Under the pieces are notes generated by a model that was not told where the DNA came from, did not search any database, and was given only the letters and a program-made list of their open reading frames with translations. This document shows, piece after piece, positions 1-8,900 of a DNA stretch of 64,000 nt. The stretch lies in NCBI RefSeq assembly GCF_002077945.1, contig NZ_LVYD01000043.1, forward strand, positions 248,001 to 312,000. The letters are read 5' to 3'. How positions within the stretch are numbered: position 1 is the first letter of the stretch; the number at the start of each line of letters is the position of its first letter. The translations under genes and the position numbers were made by a program. Source of the stretch: Niastella vici (lineage in GTDB: Bacteria > Bacteroidota > Bacteroidia > Chitinophagales > Chitinophagaceae).

Positions 1-1
1 C

Positions 2-541
2 GATTCCATATTGGGCATAGCCGCCCGCATCAATGCCCTGGTTTTCCTGGATGTACAGGTAGGCTTCAGCAATGTGCAGGCCGAAATTCCCCTGCTTGAA
101 AAATACCTTAAAATGCCGCACGTGCACCTGGGTATAGATCCTGAGTTTTCCATGAAAACAGGAAAAAGACCCGGTTCTGTGATCGGTACTATGGACGCTG
201 CTGATGTGAACTTTGTTTCTGATTACCTGGCCAACCTCGCAAAAGCCAACAATCTTCCGCCTAAAATACTGGTGGTACACCGCTTTACGCAGAACATGGT
301 GACCAACTACAAGAATATCAAACTGCATCCTGAAGTACAGGTGGTGATCGATATGGATGGCTGGGGCGAACCTTCGCTTAAACATGACAGCTACAAAGCC
401 TATGTTTGGAAGGAACCCGTGCAATTCTCCGGATTTAAATTGTTCTATAAGAACGATATCCGCAAACAGAATAGCCATATGTTAACGCCGGAAGAAGTGC
501 TGGCCGAAAAGCCAAAACCGATCTATATTCAGTATCAATAA
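2..541 (+). CDS. Conserved hypothetical protein, C-terminal part (5' cut by window edge)
   Basis: The reading frame is open from the first bases of the window, so the start lies upstream; a TTG at 11 is in frame but is not a credible start. About 179 residues are visible. They alternate hydrophobic strands and helices, with segments such as HVHLGIDPEF, ILVVHRF, VVIDMDGWGEPS and FKLFYKND. This pattern suggests the last strands of a TIM-barrel-like fold with acidic residues at strand ends. I recognise it only as a conserved type often annotated as a lipoprotein of unknown function; the N-terminus that would show a signal peptide is missing. A strong terminator follows at 596-645, so the gene ends its transcription unit. 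No function is assigned. Confidence 0.75.
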   Translation, partial: DSILGIAARINALVFLDVQVGFSNVQAEIPLLEKYLKMPHVHLGIDPEFSMKTGKRPGSVIGTMDAADVNFVSDYLANLAKANNLPPKILVVHRFTQNMVTNYKNIKLHPEVQVVIDMDGWGEPSLKHDSYKAYVWKEPVQFSGFKLFYKNDIRKQNSHMLTPEEVLAEKPKPIYIQYQ

Positions 542-595
542 CCCGGATGGCGCATTGCGGTGATCGCAGGGCGCACCCGGTAAATACAATGCCAA

Positions 596-645
596 CCGCG
601 CATTTGCCCGCCAGCCGGCGGAAGCGAATGTGCGGTTTGTTTTTG
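596..645 (+). terminator. Intrinsic terminator after the first gene
   Basis: A 12-bp stem pairs ccgcgcatttgc (596-607) with gcgaatgtgcgg (624-635), using two G-U pairs. A second short GC stem lies in the loop. It is followed by tttgttttt (636-644). Confidence 0.75.
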
Positions 646-837
646 TGCTCATTTCCTTCCATTGGCCTGTTTTACAGGGCATTCTCATTTTGGCGCACTT
701 TCCCCACCGGCATTAACCATTTCTTTCCAAAACGGGCCGTTGTTTATTCTTTCTTCCAGTTTTTTAAGTGTATATTTAACTACATTAAAAACCCTGACAA
801 CCTGTTCTCTTTGGCAATAGTAACTCCTGCCTGTTGG

Positions 838-869
838 TTGCCCCTTTGCAATCCTTTATTTATTATTTG
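838..869 (+). promoter_or_regulatory. Possible Bacteroidota-type promoter for the 931 gene
   Basis: TTG at 838-840 lies 20 bases before TATTATTTG (861-869). This resembles the -33 TTTG / -7 TAnnTTTG promoter of the phylum, with one extra base in the -7 spacer. It would give a leader of about 55 bases. The match is by eye only. Confidence 0.3.
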
Positions 870-930
870 AAAACCAACCGGTACAGGATAGTTTTCGTAC
901 ACTAGATTACAAGAATTTTAGTGGCCCCCT

Positions 931-3351
931 ATGATGAAATATTTACTCTGCATTATTGGGCTCCTGGCAGCAGTTTCGGGTTTTTCCCAACTGCAAACCT
1001 GTCCATCAAATATAAATTTTGGGTCGGGTGACCTGTCGTTCTGGTCAGCGGCAACGGGGCTGTTGGGCGGTTCCACCCAAAGTTATCCTGCCCCTAATAC
1101 CGGAGTAACTACCATTCCCGAATATTCTCTTGGCAATACCGGCATTCAGGTGATCACCACTTCATTCAGCGATCCGTTTGGCTATTTTCCCACAATTCCT
1201 GTTATTAACGGCTATGCTTATAATTATTCCATCATGTTGGGGTCAACGGCAACATCCCGTAACCTGAATACCGGGGGGCGAACCGTTGGCGGATTTACCC
1301 GGGCTGTCACTTATTCAATCGATGTGCCGCCGGGCTCTACTACAGTGCCCTATACCATGACCTATGCTTATGCCATGGTGCTGGAAAATGGAACGCATAA
1401 TTCAAATGAGCAGCCGCTGTTTAAAGCAACCCTCACCGCGGGTGGCAATGTTATTACCTGTGCTTCGCCGCAGTATTATTTACCCACCGACGATAGAGCG
1501 AACAGCGGGAATGGCGGTATTGGCGGAACCGGCGCTACGCTTGACACCGCCAAAGCAAAGGCCAATGGCTTTACCAACAGTAACGTTCCTTTTGGACAGG
1601 GAAGTAATGGGATACAACTATATGATGTATGGACAAAAGGCTGGCGTGAAGTTACTTTTGATCTGTCGCCTTACCGCGGCCAAACAGTTACCCTTACTTT
1701 TGAATCGGATAATTGCCGGCCGGGCGCTCATTTTGCCTATGCTTATATAGCCTTACGCAATGTGTGCGCCGGGCTCGAGATCAGCGGCTTAAAAACTGCC
1801 TGTTCCAATACAACGATTGAATATTCAGTGCCGGCGCTGGCCGAGGCCAGCTATGCCTGGACGGTGCCTGTCGGCTGGACGATCGTGTCAGGACAAAACA
1901 CCAATATTATTCAGGTAACAATTGGTAACACGGGCGGAAAGATCATAAACCGGGAAATAAACGGCTGTGCCGATCTGCGCGATACCATTGATGTTACCAC
2001 AACGCCCCCCACAGTGGCAGGAAGGGTGATGAGCGATACAACGGTTTGTTCGGGCATAAACAATAGTCCGCTAACTGTTTCGGGCAAAACGGGGAATGTA
2101 TTAAAATGGCTTTCATCGACCGATGGCGTCACGTGGCAGGAAATTGCAGTGGCTGCGGATAATTATACGGTAAAGAACCTCACCACTTCAACCCGGTATG
2201 CCGCCCTGGTGCAAAACGGCACAGCCTGTACAATTGATACCAGCGTGACTGCAATCATAGCAGTTGATCCCCCATCTGTAGGTGGCAAGGTAAGTCCTGA
2301 TAATACCAATATTTGCCTGGGACAAAATATAGATCCCCAACTTACGGTAAGCAACTATACAGGAGCGATAGTGAACTGGCAATCTTCTTACGATAAGAAC
2401 AGCTGGGCCAATGTGGCGCCGGTTAACAGCAATGCTACGTACCAGGCAGGTACTATAAGTAGAACCACCTATTACCGCGCATTGGTAAAGAACGGCGTTT
2501 GCCCGGCGGATACCAGCGGCATAGCAACACTTCAATTTTATAATACGCCCATGCCGGCCGCTGCCATTGCACCCGATTCTTTAACCATTTGCTATGGCAA
2601 ATCTGCCGTGCTGAAAGCAACAATAACAACCGGTACCAGTTATGCCTGGAGCAGCAGTTACCCTTTAAACCCCGGAGGCAGTGGAACGGTGACCTCGGTG
2701 CCCTACGCTATGACCGAAACCGCCACGCCAACAAAAACTTCGAGTGTTGTATTGACTGTGAATAACGCAGGTTGCCCCAATGCGTTAAAAGATACCTTTC
2801 TTATAAAGGTGAACGACCCTATTATTGTACATGCAGGAAATGATACTTCAGTGGTGATCAATCAGCCACTGCAATTCAATGCTACGGTAAGTGAACCCTA
2901 TGCCGACATTTGGTCATGGACGCCGGCCACGGGCCTGGATTTTACCACTATCCCCGGCCCGGTGGCTACCTACAATGTGAACGACCCCGCTTCTGTTACT
3001 TATATTATAACGGCCAAAACCGAGGACGGCTGCAGCGGTTCCGACACCGTAACTGTTAAGATCTTTAAAACCCCAGCCGATATTTTTGTGCCCTCTGCGT
3101 TTACGCCGAATAGTGATGGCCGCAACGATGTTATAAGGCCAGTGCTGGTAGGCATTCAAAAGCTGGAATTCTTCAGGGTATACAATCGCTGGGGACAATT
3201 GGTTTTCGCCACCAGCGAAGTCAACAAAGGCTGGGATGGCATGATTGGCGGAACCAGACAGAGTACCCAGAATTTTGTTTACATGGTACAGGCGGTTGAT
3301 TACACCGGCCGAACAATTACAAAACGGGGGAACTTCGTGTTGCTCCGGTAA
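931..3351 (+). CDS. Large secreted protein with gliding-motility type (T9SS type B) C-terminal domain
   Basis: The 806-residue product starts with a clear signal peptide (MMKYLLCIIGLLAAVSGFSQ), so it is exported to the periplasm and probably out of the cell. Residues 715-806 form the gliding-motility-associated C-terminal domain, with the landmarks FVPSAFTPNSDGRNDV, VYNRWGQLVF, GWDG and FVYMVQAVDYTGR; this family directs type IX secretion (type B sorting). The middle carries Ig/PKD-like repeats, one starting near CSNTTIEYSVP with YAWTVPVGWTI. The N-terminal 280 residues look like a beta-sandwich (DVWTKGWREVTFDLSPYRGQTVTLTFES), as in adhesins and lectin-like domains. The role is probably a cell-surface adhesin or binding protein. 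ATG at 931 is followed by a second ATG at 934; either could serve. Confidence 0.85.
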   Translation: MMKYLLCIIGLLAAVSGFSQLQTCPSNINFGSGDLSFWSAATGLLGGSTQSYPAPNTGVTTIPEYSLGNTGIQVITTSFSDPFGYFPTIPVINGYAYNYSIMLGSTATSRNLNTGGRTVGGFTRAVTYSIDVPPGSTTVPYTMTYAYAMVLENGTHNSNEQPLFKATLTAGGNVITCASPQYYLPTDDRANSGNGGIGGTGATLDTAKAKANGFTNSNVPFGQGSNGIQLYDVWTKGWREVTFDLSPYRGQTVTLTFESDNCRPGAHFAYAYIALRNVCAGLEISGLKTACSNTTIEYSVPALAEASYAWTVPVGWTIVSGQNTNIIQVTIGNTGGKIINREINGCADLRDTIDVTTTPPTVAGRVMSDTTVCSGINNSPLTVSGKTGNVLKWLSSTDGVTWQEIAVAADNYTVKNLTTSTRYAALVQNGTACTIDTSVTAIIAVDPPSVGGKVSPDNTNICLGQNIDPQLTVSNYTGAIVNWQSSYDKNSWANVAPVNSNATYQAGTISRTTYYRALVKNGVCPADTSGIATLQFYNTPMPAAAIAPDSLTICYGKSAVLKATITTGTSYAWSSSYPLNPGGSGTVTSVPYAMTETATPTKTSSVVLTVNNAGCPNALKDTFLIKVNDPIIVHAGNDTSVVINQPLQFNATVSEPYADIWSWTPATGLDFTTIPGPVATYNVNDPASVTYIITAKTEDGCSGSDTVTVKIFKTPADIFVPSAFTPNSDGRNDVIRPVLVGIQKLEFFRVYNRWGQLVFATSEVNKGWDGMIGGTRQSTQNFVYMVQAVDYTGRTITKRGNFVLLR

Positions 3352-3651
3352 CCTGAACAAACAGTTTTTTACTTTCCGTCGCTTCCACATTACATGGTTT
3401 AACATTGTTTACGCGTTCGCTAAAATTGATTTTCGTCAATATTTAGGCGTTGAACGGGGAGCGCACATTTTGACATATTTCCGGTCAACCCGCGCCATGC
3501 CGCTATTTCACAGTCTTTTACATACTAACAATAACGAAATCCTTAACCGATTTCCAAAATGGATTGGAAAATCAGCCATTTTTTTTTGATTTTAAGAAGG
3601 GCTATTTATAACTTGGGCCAATTACCTTATTAACCTTATTTCTGATTTGTA
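3352..3651. other. Intergenic region upstream of ECF sigma gene
   Basis: There is no supported gene; the ORFs here are shadows. A promoter-like pair lies at 3585-3615. I see no clear terminator behind the secreted-protein gene. Confidence 0.5.
3585..3615 (+). promoter_or_regulatory. Possible promoter of the locus 1 sigma gene
   Basis: TTTG (3585-3588) is separated by 19 bases from ATAACTTG (3608-3615), a partial match to the Bacteroidota -33 TTTG / -7 TAnnTTTG promoter. It lies 36 bases before the ATG at 3652. Confidence 0.3.
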
Positions 3652-4233
3652 ATGACAGATGAGCAATTAATGCAAAGTATTACAGACAAAGATCCTGCGG
3701 CGTTCAATGAGGTGTATGATAAGCTTTATCGAAAATTATTTTTATTTGCCAAAAGCTTGATCTATGACACAGAAGAAGCCCGGGACATTGTAGCTGAATC
3801 CTTTTTTAAACTATGGACACAGCAGAAACAGTTCTCCAATATGGCTCATCTACAGGTTTACTTCTATACCGTTATAAAAAATGCCTGTATCGACTACTTA
3901 CGAAAAGACAAATTAAGAACGAAGATCGAAAATCAGCTCATTAAGGCCGGTAATGTGCAGGAGAACGTGATAGAGCTGAAATTTCAGGAAGCCGAACTGG
4001 TGCAACTCCTGTACGAACGCATTAACCAGTTACCTGAAAGAATGCAACAGGTTTTCAAACTCACCTATTTAGATGGTTATACCAGGTCAGAGATTGCACA
4101 AATGCTGAACCTGTCTGAAAATACAGTGCGCAATACCAACGCCGCTGCCATGAAAGCGCTCAGGCTTACGCTGGGAGCCGAACAATTACTTATCCTGATC
4201 TCCCTGGCAGGCACTTTACAGCTGGCAAATTGA
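3652..4233 (+). CDS. ECF RNA polymerase sigma factor (locus 1)
   Basis: The 193-residue product is a typical sigma-70 region 2 / region 4 protein. Region 2 covers roughly residues 15-80 (FNEVYDKLYRKLFLFAKSLI, EEARDIVAESFFKLW). Region 4 covers roughly 125-175 (INQLPERMQQVFKLTYLDGY, the helix-turn-helix SEIAQMLNLSENTVRNTNAAA). Region 3 is absent, as in ECF factors. A hydrophobic tail (LLILISLAGTLQLAN) ends the protein. The FecR anti-sigma gene follows on the same strand 175 bases downstream, and the STN-containing SusC comes next. In this family the sigma factor is held by FecR and released when the receptor is loaded, and then transcribes the uptake operon. Confidence 0.92.
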   Translation: MTDEQLMQSITDKDPAAFNEVYDKLYRKLFLFAKSLIYDTEEARDIVAESFFKLWTQQKQFSNMAHLQVYFYTVIKNACIDYLRKDKLRTKIENQLIKAGNVQENVIELKFQEAELVQLLYERINQLPERMQQVFKLTYLDGYTRSEIAQMLNLSENTVRNTNAAAMKALRLTLGAEQLLILISLAGTLQLAN

Positions 4234-4408
4234 TTAAATGAACTTAATATATTAGTGTAAGCGTGTTGTTTATACGCACCTTTTGAAGATTTTTTCCCGC
4301 TCACTGGTACAAAATTTTATCCCGTACGTATATCATATAGCAGGTAACCGTAATGGTTAACTATTTATTATCCGGAGATACGCAAGCATCTCTGCCAAAG
4401 AAAGTGTA

Positions 4409-5653
4409 ATGATTGACAATAGCCCCATTAATGAAATAATAATCAAGACGATCACTGATTCTGCACTTACTTCCGCTGAAAGTGCGCTCCTTGATCAATG
4501 GCTTGCAGATGCAGAGAACAGCAAGCTGTTCGAGAACCTGAAAAATAAGGATTACCTGCTGCAGAAACTGAAAGAAGCACATGATGTTGATATGGAAGGG
4601 GATAAGGTGTTACTGCAACAAAAACTGGGCATAGGAAAGCGTATACATATAAGAAGGCAATGGAATTTTAGGTATGTAGCAACCCCGGCAGCAGCAGTTT
4701 TAATACTGGCTGCTGCTTCCATTTTATGGTTCATCAACCGCAAGCCGGTCAACAAACCGGTAAAGGAGAATACAGAAACTGTCACTGTTAAAGACATTCA
4801 ACCCGGCAAATCAGCGGCCCTGTTAACGCTGGCCGATGGCAACAAGCTGAAATTAAGTAGCTCGGCTTCCCGAAAACTGGCGCAACAGGGCGCCATGGTT
4901 CTCCTGAACGAAAATGGCACTTTAAAATATCAGGGACAGAACGGGCCACAAAACGGCGAATTGTTTAACACTTTAAGCACCGCCAATGCACAAACTTATG
5001 CAATGGAGTTGGCCGATGGCAGTAAAGTATGGTTGAATACAGGCGCATCGATCCGGTATCCGGTCGCATTTACCGGTAATGAAAGAAAAGTGGAGATAAC
5101 CGGTGAAGCTTATTTTGAAGTGGCGCACGATAAAACCAGGCCATTCATTGTGCATGTACCTGGTAATAATGGGAATGGTATGGATGTGCAGGTTTTGGGA
5201 ACGCATTTCAATATCAATGCATACAATGAGGCGGCAGTAATAAAAACAACGCTGCTGGAAGGTTCGGTAAAAATTAAACAGGGTAATATGGAAACCCTGC
5301 TTAAACCCCGCCAGCAGGCACAGGTAGGCAATGGTACAACTAAAGTATTGAAAGAGGTGGATGTGAAGGCTGCGGTAGCCTGGAAAAACGGCCTGTTCAA
5401 TTTTGACAATGCCGATATCACGGCTGTAATGGATCAATTGACAAAATGGTATAATGTAGAGGCGGTATATGAAGGGCCAAAGCCAACGAAATTATTTATG
5501 GGCGGAACCGGGCGTGACCAGTTGTTGTCCGATGCAGTAAAAATACTGGAGTTAACTGGTGGCGTACATTTTAAAATTGAAGGAACGAAATTGATTGTAA
5601 TGACGCCCGAAACATATGAGGCCCGGAAAAACAATGCAAAACAGCCAAAATAA
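4409..5653 (+). CDS. FecR-family anti-sigma factor / signal transducer (locus 1)
   Basis: The 414-residue protein has a cytoplasmic N-terminus (about residues 1-88) that should bind the sigma factor. One membrane span follows at about 89-109 (YVATPAAAVLILAAASILWF), then a periplasmic part. The FecR domain includes MELADGSKVWLNTGASIRYP, GEAYFEV and VLGTHFNINAYN. The C-terminal DUF4974 domain includes FNFDNADITAVMDQLTKWYN and ILELTGGVHFKIEG. The order sigma, FecR, SusC is the classical trans-envelope signalling layout: the periplasmic part is expected to meet the STN domain of the SusC encoded at 5922. Confidence 0.93.
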   Translation: MIDNSPINEIIIKTITDSALTSAESALLDQWLADAENSKLFENLKNKDYLLQKLKEAHDVDMEGDKVLLQQKLGIGKRIHIRRQWNFRYVATPAAAVLILAAASILWFINRKPVNKPVKENTETVTVKDIQPGKSAALLTLADGNKLKLSSSASRKLAQQGAMVLLNENGTLKYQGQNGPQNGELFNTLSTANAQTYAMELADGSKVWLNTGASIRYPVAFTGNERKVEITGEAYFEVAHDKTRPFIVHVPGNNGNGMDVQVLGTHFNINAYNEAAVIKTTLLEGSVKIKQGNMETLLKPRQQAQVGNGTTKVLKEVDVKAAVAWKNGLFNFDNADITAVMDQLTKWYNVEAVYEGPKPTKLFMGGTGRDQLLSDAVKILELTGGVHFKIEGTKLIVMTPETYEARKNNAKQPK

Positions 5654-5738
5654 ACTGTTTATATATTTTCATTCATCCTTTATTCTTTAACGGCAGGGTT
5701 CCAATAGCCCTGGTTAATGCCATTTAATGTAAAACCAT

Positions 5739-5813
5739 ATGAACCAATTAAACACCTTTACAACAACGACACCTTCTTTTAGCAATCAGTTAAAGCCAGA
5801 ACCCCTAAACTAA
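5739..5813 (+). CDS. Possible 24-codon leader ORF ahead of SusC 1
   Basis: ATG at 5739 opens a frame of 24 codons ending in TAA at 5811-5813 (MNQLNTFTTTTPSF...). It sits between FecR and SusC and ends 14 bases before the hairpin at 5828-5856. A short Thr-rich leader followed by a hairpin could be an attenuation device, but an ORF this short can occur by chance and no known family is recognised. Confidence 0.25.
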   Translation: MNQLNTFTTTTPSFSNQLKPEPLN

Positions 5814-5827
5814 ACTGGCAATAAAAA

Positions 5828-5856
5828 AGCCGGCGTGTCCACTAAACACTCCGGCT
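5828..5856 (+). promoter_or_regulatory. Hairpin in the FecR-SusC intergenic leader (locus 1)
   Basis: agccggcgtgt (5828-5838) pairs with acactccggct (5846-5856) across a 7-base loop, with one mismatch. A-runs flank both sides, so on the plus strand this is a leader hairpin and not a terminator. The opposite strand would have a T tail. A comparable GCCGG hairpin lies ahead of SusC 2 (20344-20369). Confidence 0.5.
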
Positions 5857-5921
5857 GTAAAAAAGGCCGATAATAATAACTGATTAGGAATCCTATTACT
5901 CAACCTTTCAACCACTAAGGT

Positions 5922-8900
5922 ATGCATTTTCGCAATTACCTGCGGGCTGTTATTTGCTATGCAGCCGGCAAAACCATTAACACATTAAAATCCATCGTAA
6001 GTATACGAGCCTTACGAATTATGAAGCTAACTGCAATATTACTAACCATAACCTTACTCCAGGTACAAGCGGCGGGGCTTTCCCAAACCGTTACTTATTC
6101 TGGCAATAATATTCAGCTTGAAAAGCTGTTTACTGTCATAAACGATCAAACCGGCTATACGTTCCTGTATACGGCAGATGTACTGAAAGGAACAAAAAAA
6201 GTAAGTGTACATGTAAAAGACGCCACCCTGGATGAAGTGTTGAACCTTGCCCTGAAAGATCAGCAGCTTGGTTATCATATAGCGAATAAAACAATTATCA
6301 TCTCCAGAAATAAGGAGGCGGAAGAAAGTAAACCTGCCGGTATAGCTACACCGCCCGGAGAAATAAAAGGGAAAGTATTAAACCATAAAGGCGAACCCCT
6401 GGGCGGCGCCAATATAAAAGTAAAAGGCACTACTATTGGCGGCATTACCAATGCCAATGGCGAATTTGAATTAAGAGGAGTGGGGGAGAACGCCATCCTG
6501 GAAATTTCCTATTTGGGGTTCGAAAGCCAGACAATAAATCTGGAAGGCCGCACCACCATCTCTGTGCAGCTGAAATTAGTAGAAAGCGAACTGGCATCCG
6601 TTTCTGTATCGGTATATACCGGTTATCAGCAAATACCGAAAGAAAGGGCAACCGGTTCTTTTGTTACGATCGATAATAAGTTATTAAACAGAAGCGCTTC
6701 TTCGGATGTTCTAGGGCGGTTAGAAGGCGTAACCAGTGGCCTGGCTTTTTACCGGAGCAGCAAAACCGAACAGGCTACATTGAATATTCGTGGCCGCAGT
6801 ACCATCTTTGCTGAAGTGCAACCCCTGATCGTATTGGACAATTTTCCTTTCGACGGTGATATCAACAACATTAACCCAAACACCATAGAATCGATCACCA
6901 TTTTGCGCGATGCAGCGGCTGCTTCTATTTATGGGGTAAGGTCGGCCAATGGCGTTATTGTGATCACCACAAAAAAAGGGAATACCAATACGCCGCCGCA
7001 GGTGCATTTTAATACAAATGTTATGGTGGGGGCCAGGCCCAACCTGAATTATTTTCCATTAATGTCGTCAACAGATTTTATTGAAGCCGAGAAAATATTT
7101 TTTTCAAAGGGCTGGTATACTACTGCCGAAAATAGTGCGAACAAATTCCCTTTAACCCCCGTAGTAGAATTGTTAATTAAAAAAAGGGATGGCTTGATGC
7201 CCGCCGCCGAGGCAGATCAGCAAATTGAAAACCTTAAGCAACATAATTTATATGATGAGTTTGATAAGTACTTTTTAAGGGACAGGGTTTTGCTGCAGAA
7301 TTCTTTGTCTATCTCGGGTGGCGGAAATAACTCCAGGTACTTTATGTCATTAAGTTATGATAAGGATAAAAACAGTTTTGTCAGGAACGGGTTCGATCGG
7401 TATTCAATTAATACTTCATACAGTTTTACGCCATTTAAGAATGTTGATATTAATACGGCGCTGCTCTATACTAACATGAAGGTAGCCAATAACAATCCTG
7501 GCATAAACGACCTGGTTTCATTAACCGGAAGAAAATATTATCCTTATGCCCAATTAATGGATGAGAACGGATGGGCGGTTCCGGTAAACTATGGATACCG
7601 GGCTACTTACAAATCATTAAAGGAAAGTCAGGGATTTCTCGATTGGCAGTACCGGCCGGTCGATGAGCTCAATTTCGCCGATAACACCACGCAGCAAAAT
7701 TATAATAAAGTAAACATTGAAGTACGCAAGACCTTTAGCAGCAGCTTTAATATAGAATTGAAATACCAGTATGAAAAGCAATTGCGGAAGGATAATAATT
7801 TAAGAAGCCAGGAAACGTATTTTACGCGGGACCTTATAAACAGGTATTATAATCCAACCGGTACAATCAAATACCCCGTTCCTTTAGGCGGGATCCTTGA
7901 TCAAACGGTAGCTGAACTGGAGGGCCATACAGGCCGGGCCCAGCTCAATTTTAACCACAAATGGCAACAACACCGGGTAAATGTGATCGGCGGGTTTGAA
8001 GTGAAGCAGTTGCAACAACGCAGCAATCTAAGCCGGTTATATGGATACAATGACGATATTGTAACCAGCCAGGTGATGGATTATGTGACCAAGTTCCCAA
8101 CCAATCCGGCATCAACGCTTACTGCAGTTCCGTACCCACGCACTGCAACCAGTACGCTGGATAGATACCTGTCTTATTATGCCAATGCCTCCTATACCTA
8201 TAATGACCGTTATGTTTTTTCAGCCAGCGGGCGGTTTGATAATACGAATTATTTTGGTGTAAAAAGTAATCAACGGATCGTGCCCTTATGGTCAATGGGT
8301 GTTAAATGGAATGTTTCGCGGGAAGAATTTTTCAAAACCGATCTGTTCGATCAGTTAGCCTTGCGGGCAACCTATGGCTATAATGGAAATATAAATAAAG
8401 GTCAAACAGCCTATACAACGGTAAGGTATGCGACTGTAGCATACACAGGAGCTCTCGGTGCAACGGTTGTTAGTCCGCCTAATCCCGAACTACGATGGGA
8501 AAGGTTGAATATGTTCAATGCCGGGGTTGTGTTTGCTTTAAAGAAGAATGTTCTATCAGGGACTATTGAATACTTTTCAAAAAAAGGAAAGGATATTATT
8601 GGCGATGCCGTCATGGATCCCACCACTGGGCTCACCAGTTTCAGGGGCAATATGGCGAATATTAAAGGACAGGGGATTGATGTGCAATTAACCGGAAAGA
8701 TAGTAAGTAATACCTTCAGCTGGAATGCAACTGTTTTATTCAGCCGCGCAACGGATAAGGTAACCAATTACACCAAGGCGTTCAGTGCGTCGGCTTTAGT
8801 TCAGCAGGGAAGTGGTGATGTATCGGGTTTAATGACGCCCGTTAACGGTTATCCAGTTTTAAGCATTTACAGTTTGGCCTGGGGAGGGCTCGATCCCACC

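Larger units (their letters stand above)
542..930. other. Intergenic region, terminator plus promoter-like sequence
   Basis: No convincing gene lies here. The ORF at 547-870 has low-complexity, Cys/Phe-rich sequence unlike its neighbours. The left part holds the terminator at 596-645. The right part is AT-rich and holds a possible Bacteroidota promoter at 838-869 ahead of the gene at 931. Confidence 0.6.

Noticed and set aside
547-870. 107-residue ORF between the first two genes
   Set aside because: It covers a terminator hairpin, is rich in Cys and Phe without domain logic, and has no plausible start context.
2914-3405. 163-residue minus-strand ORF
   Set aside because: It lies opposite the sorting domain of the secreted protein, whose motifs on the plus strand are unmistakable.
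5828-5856. Transcription terminator between FecR 1 and SusC 1
   Set aside because: No T-run follows on the coding strand; the T-run is on the opposite strand, where no gene reads in.
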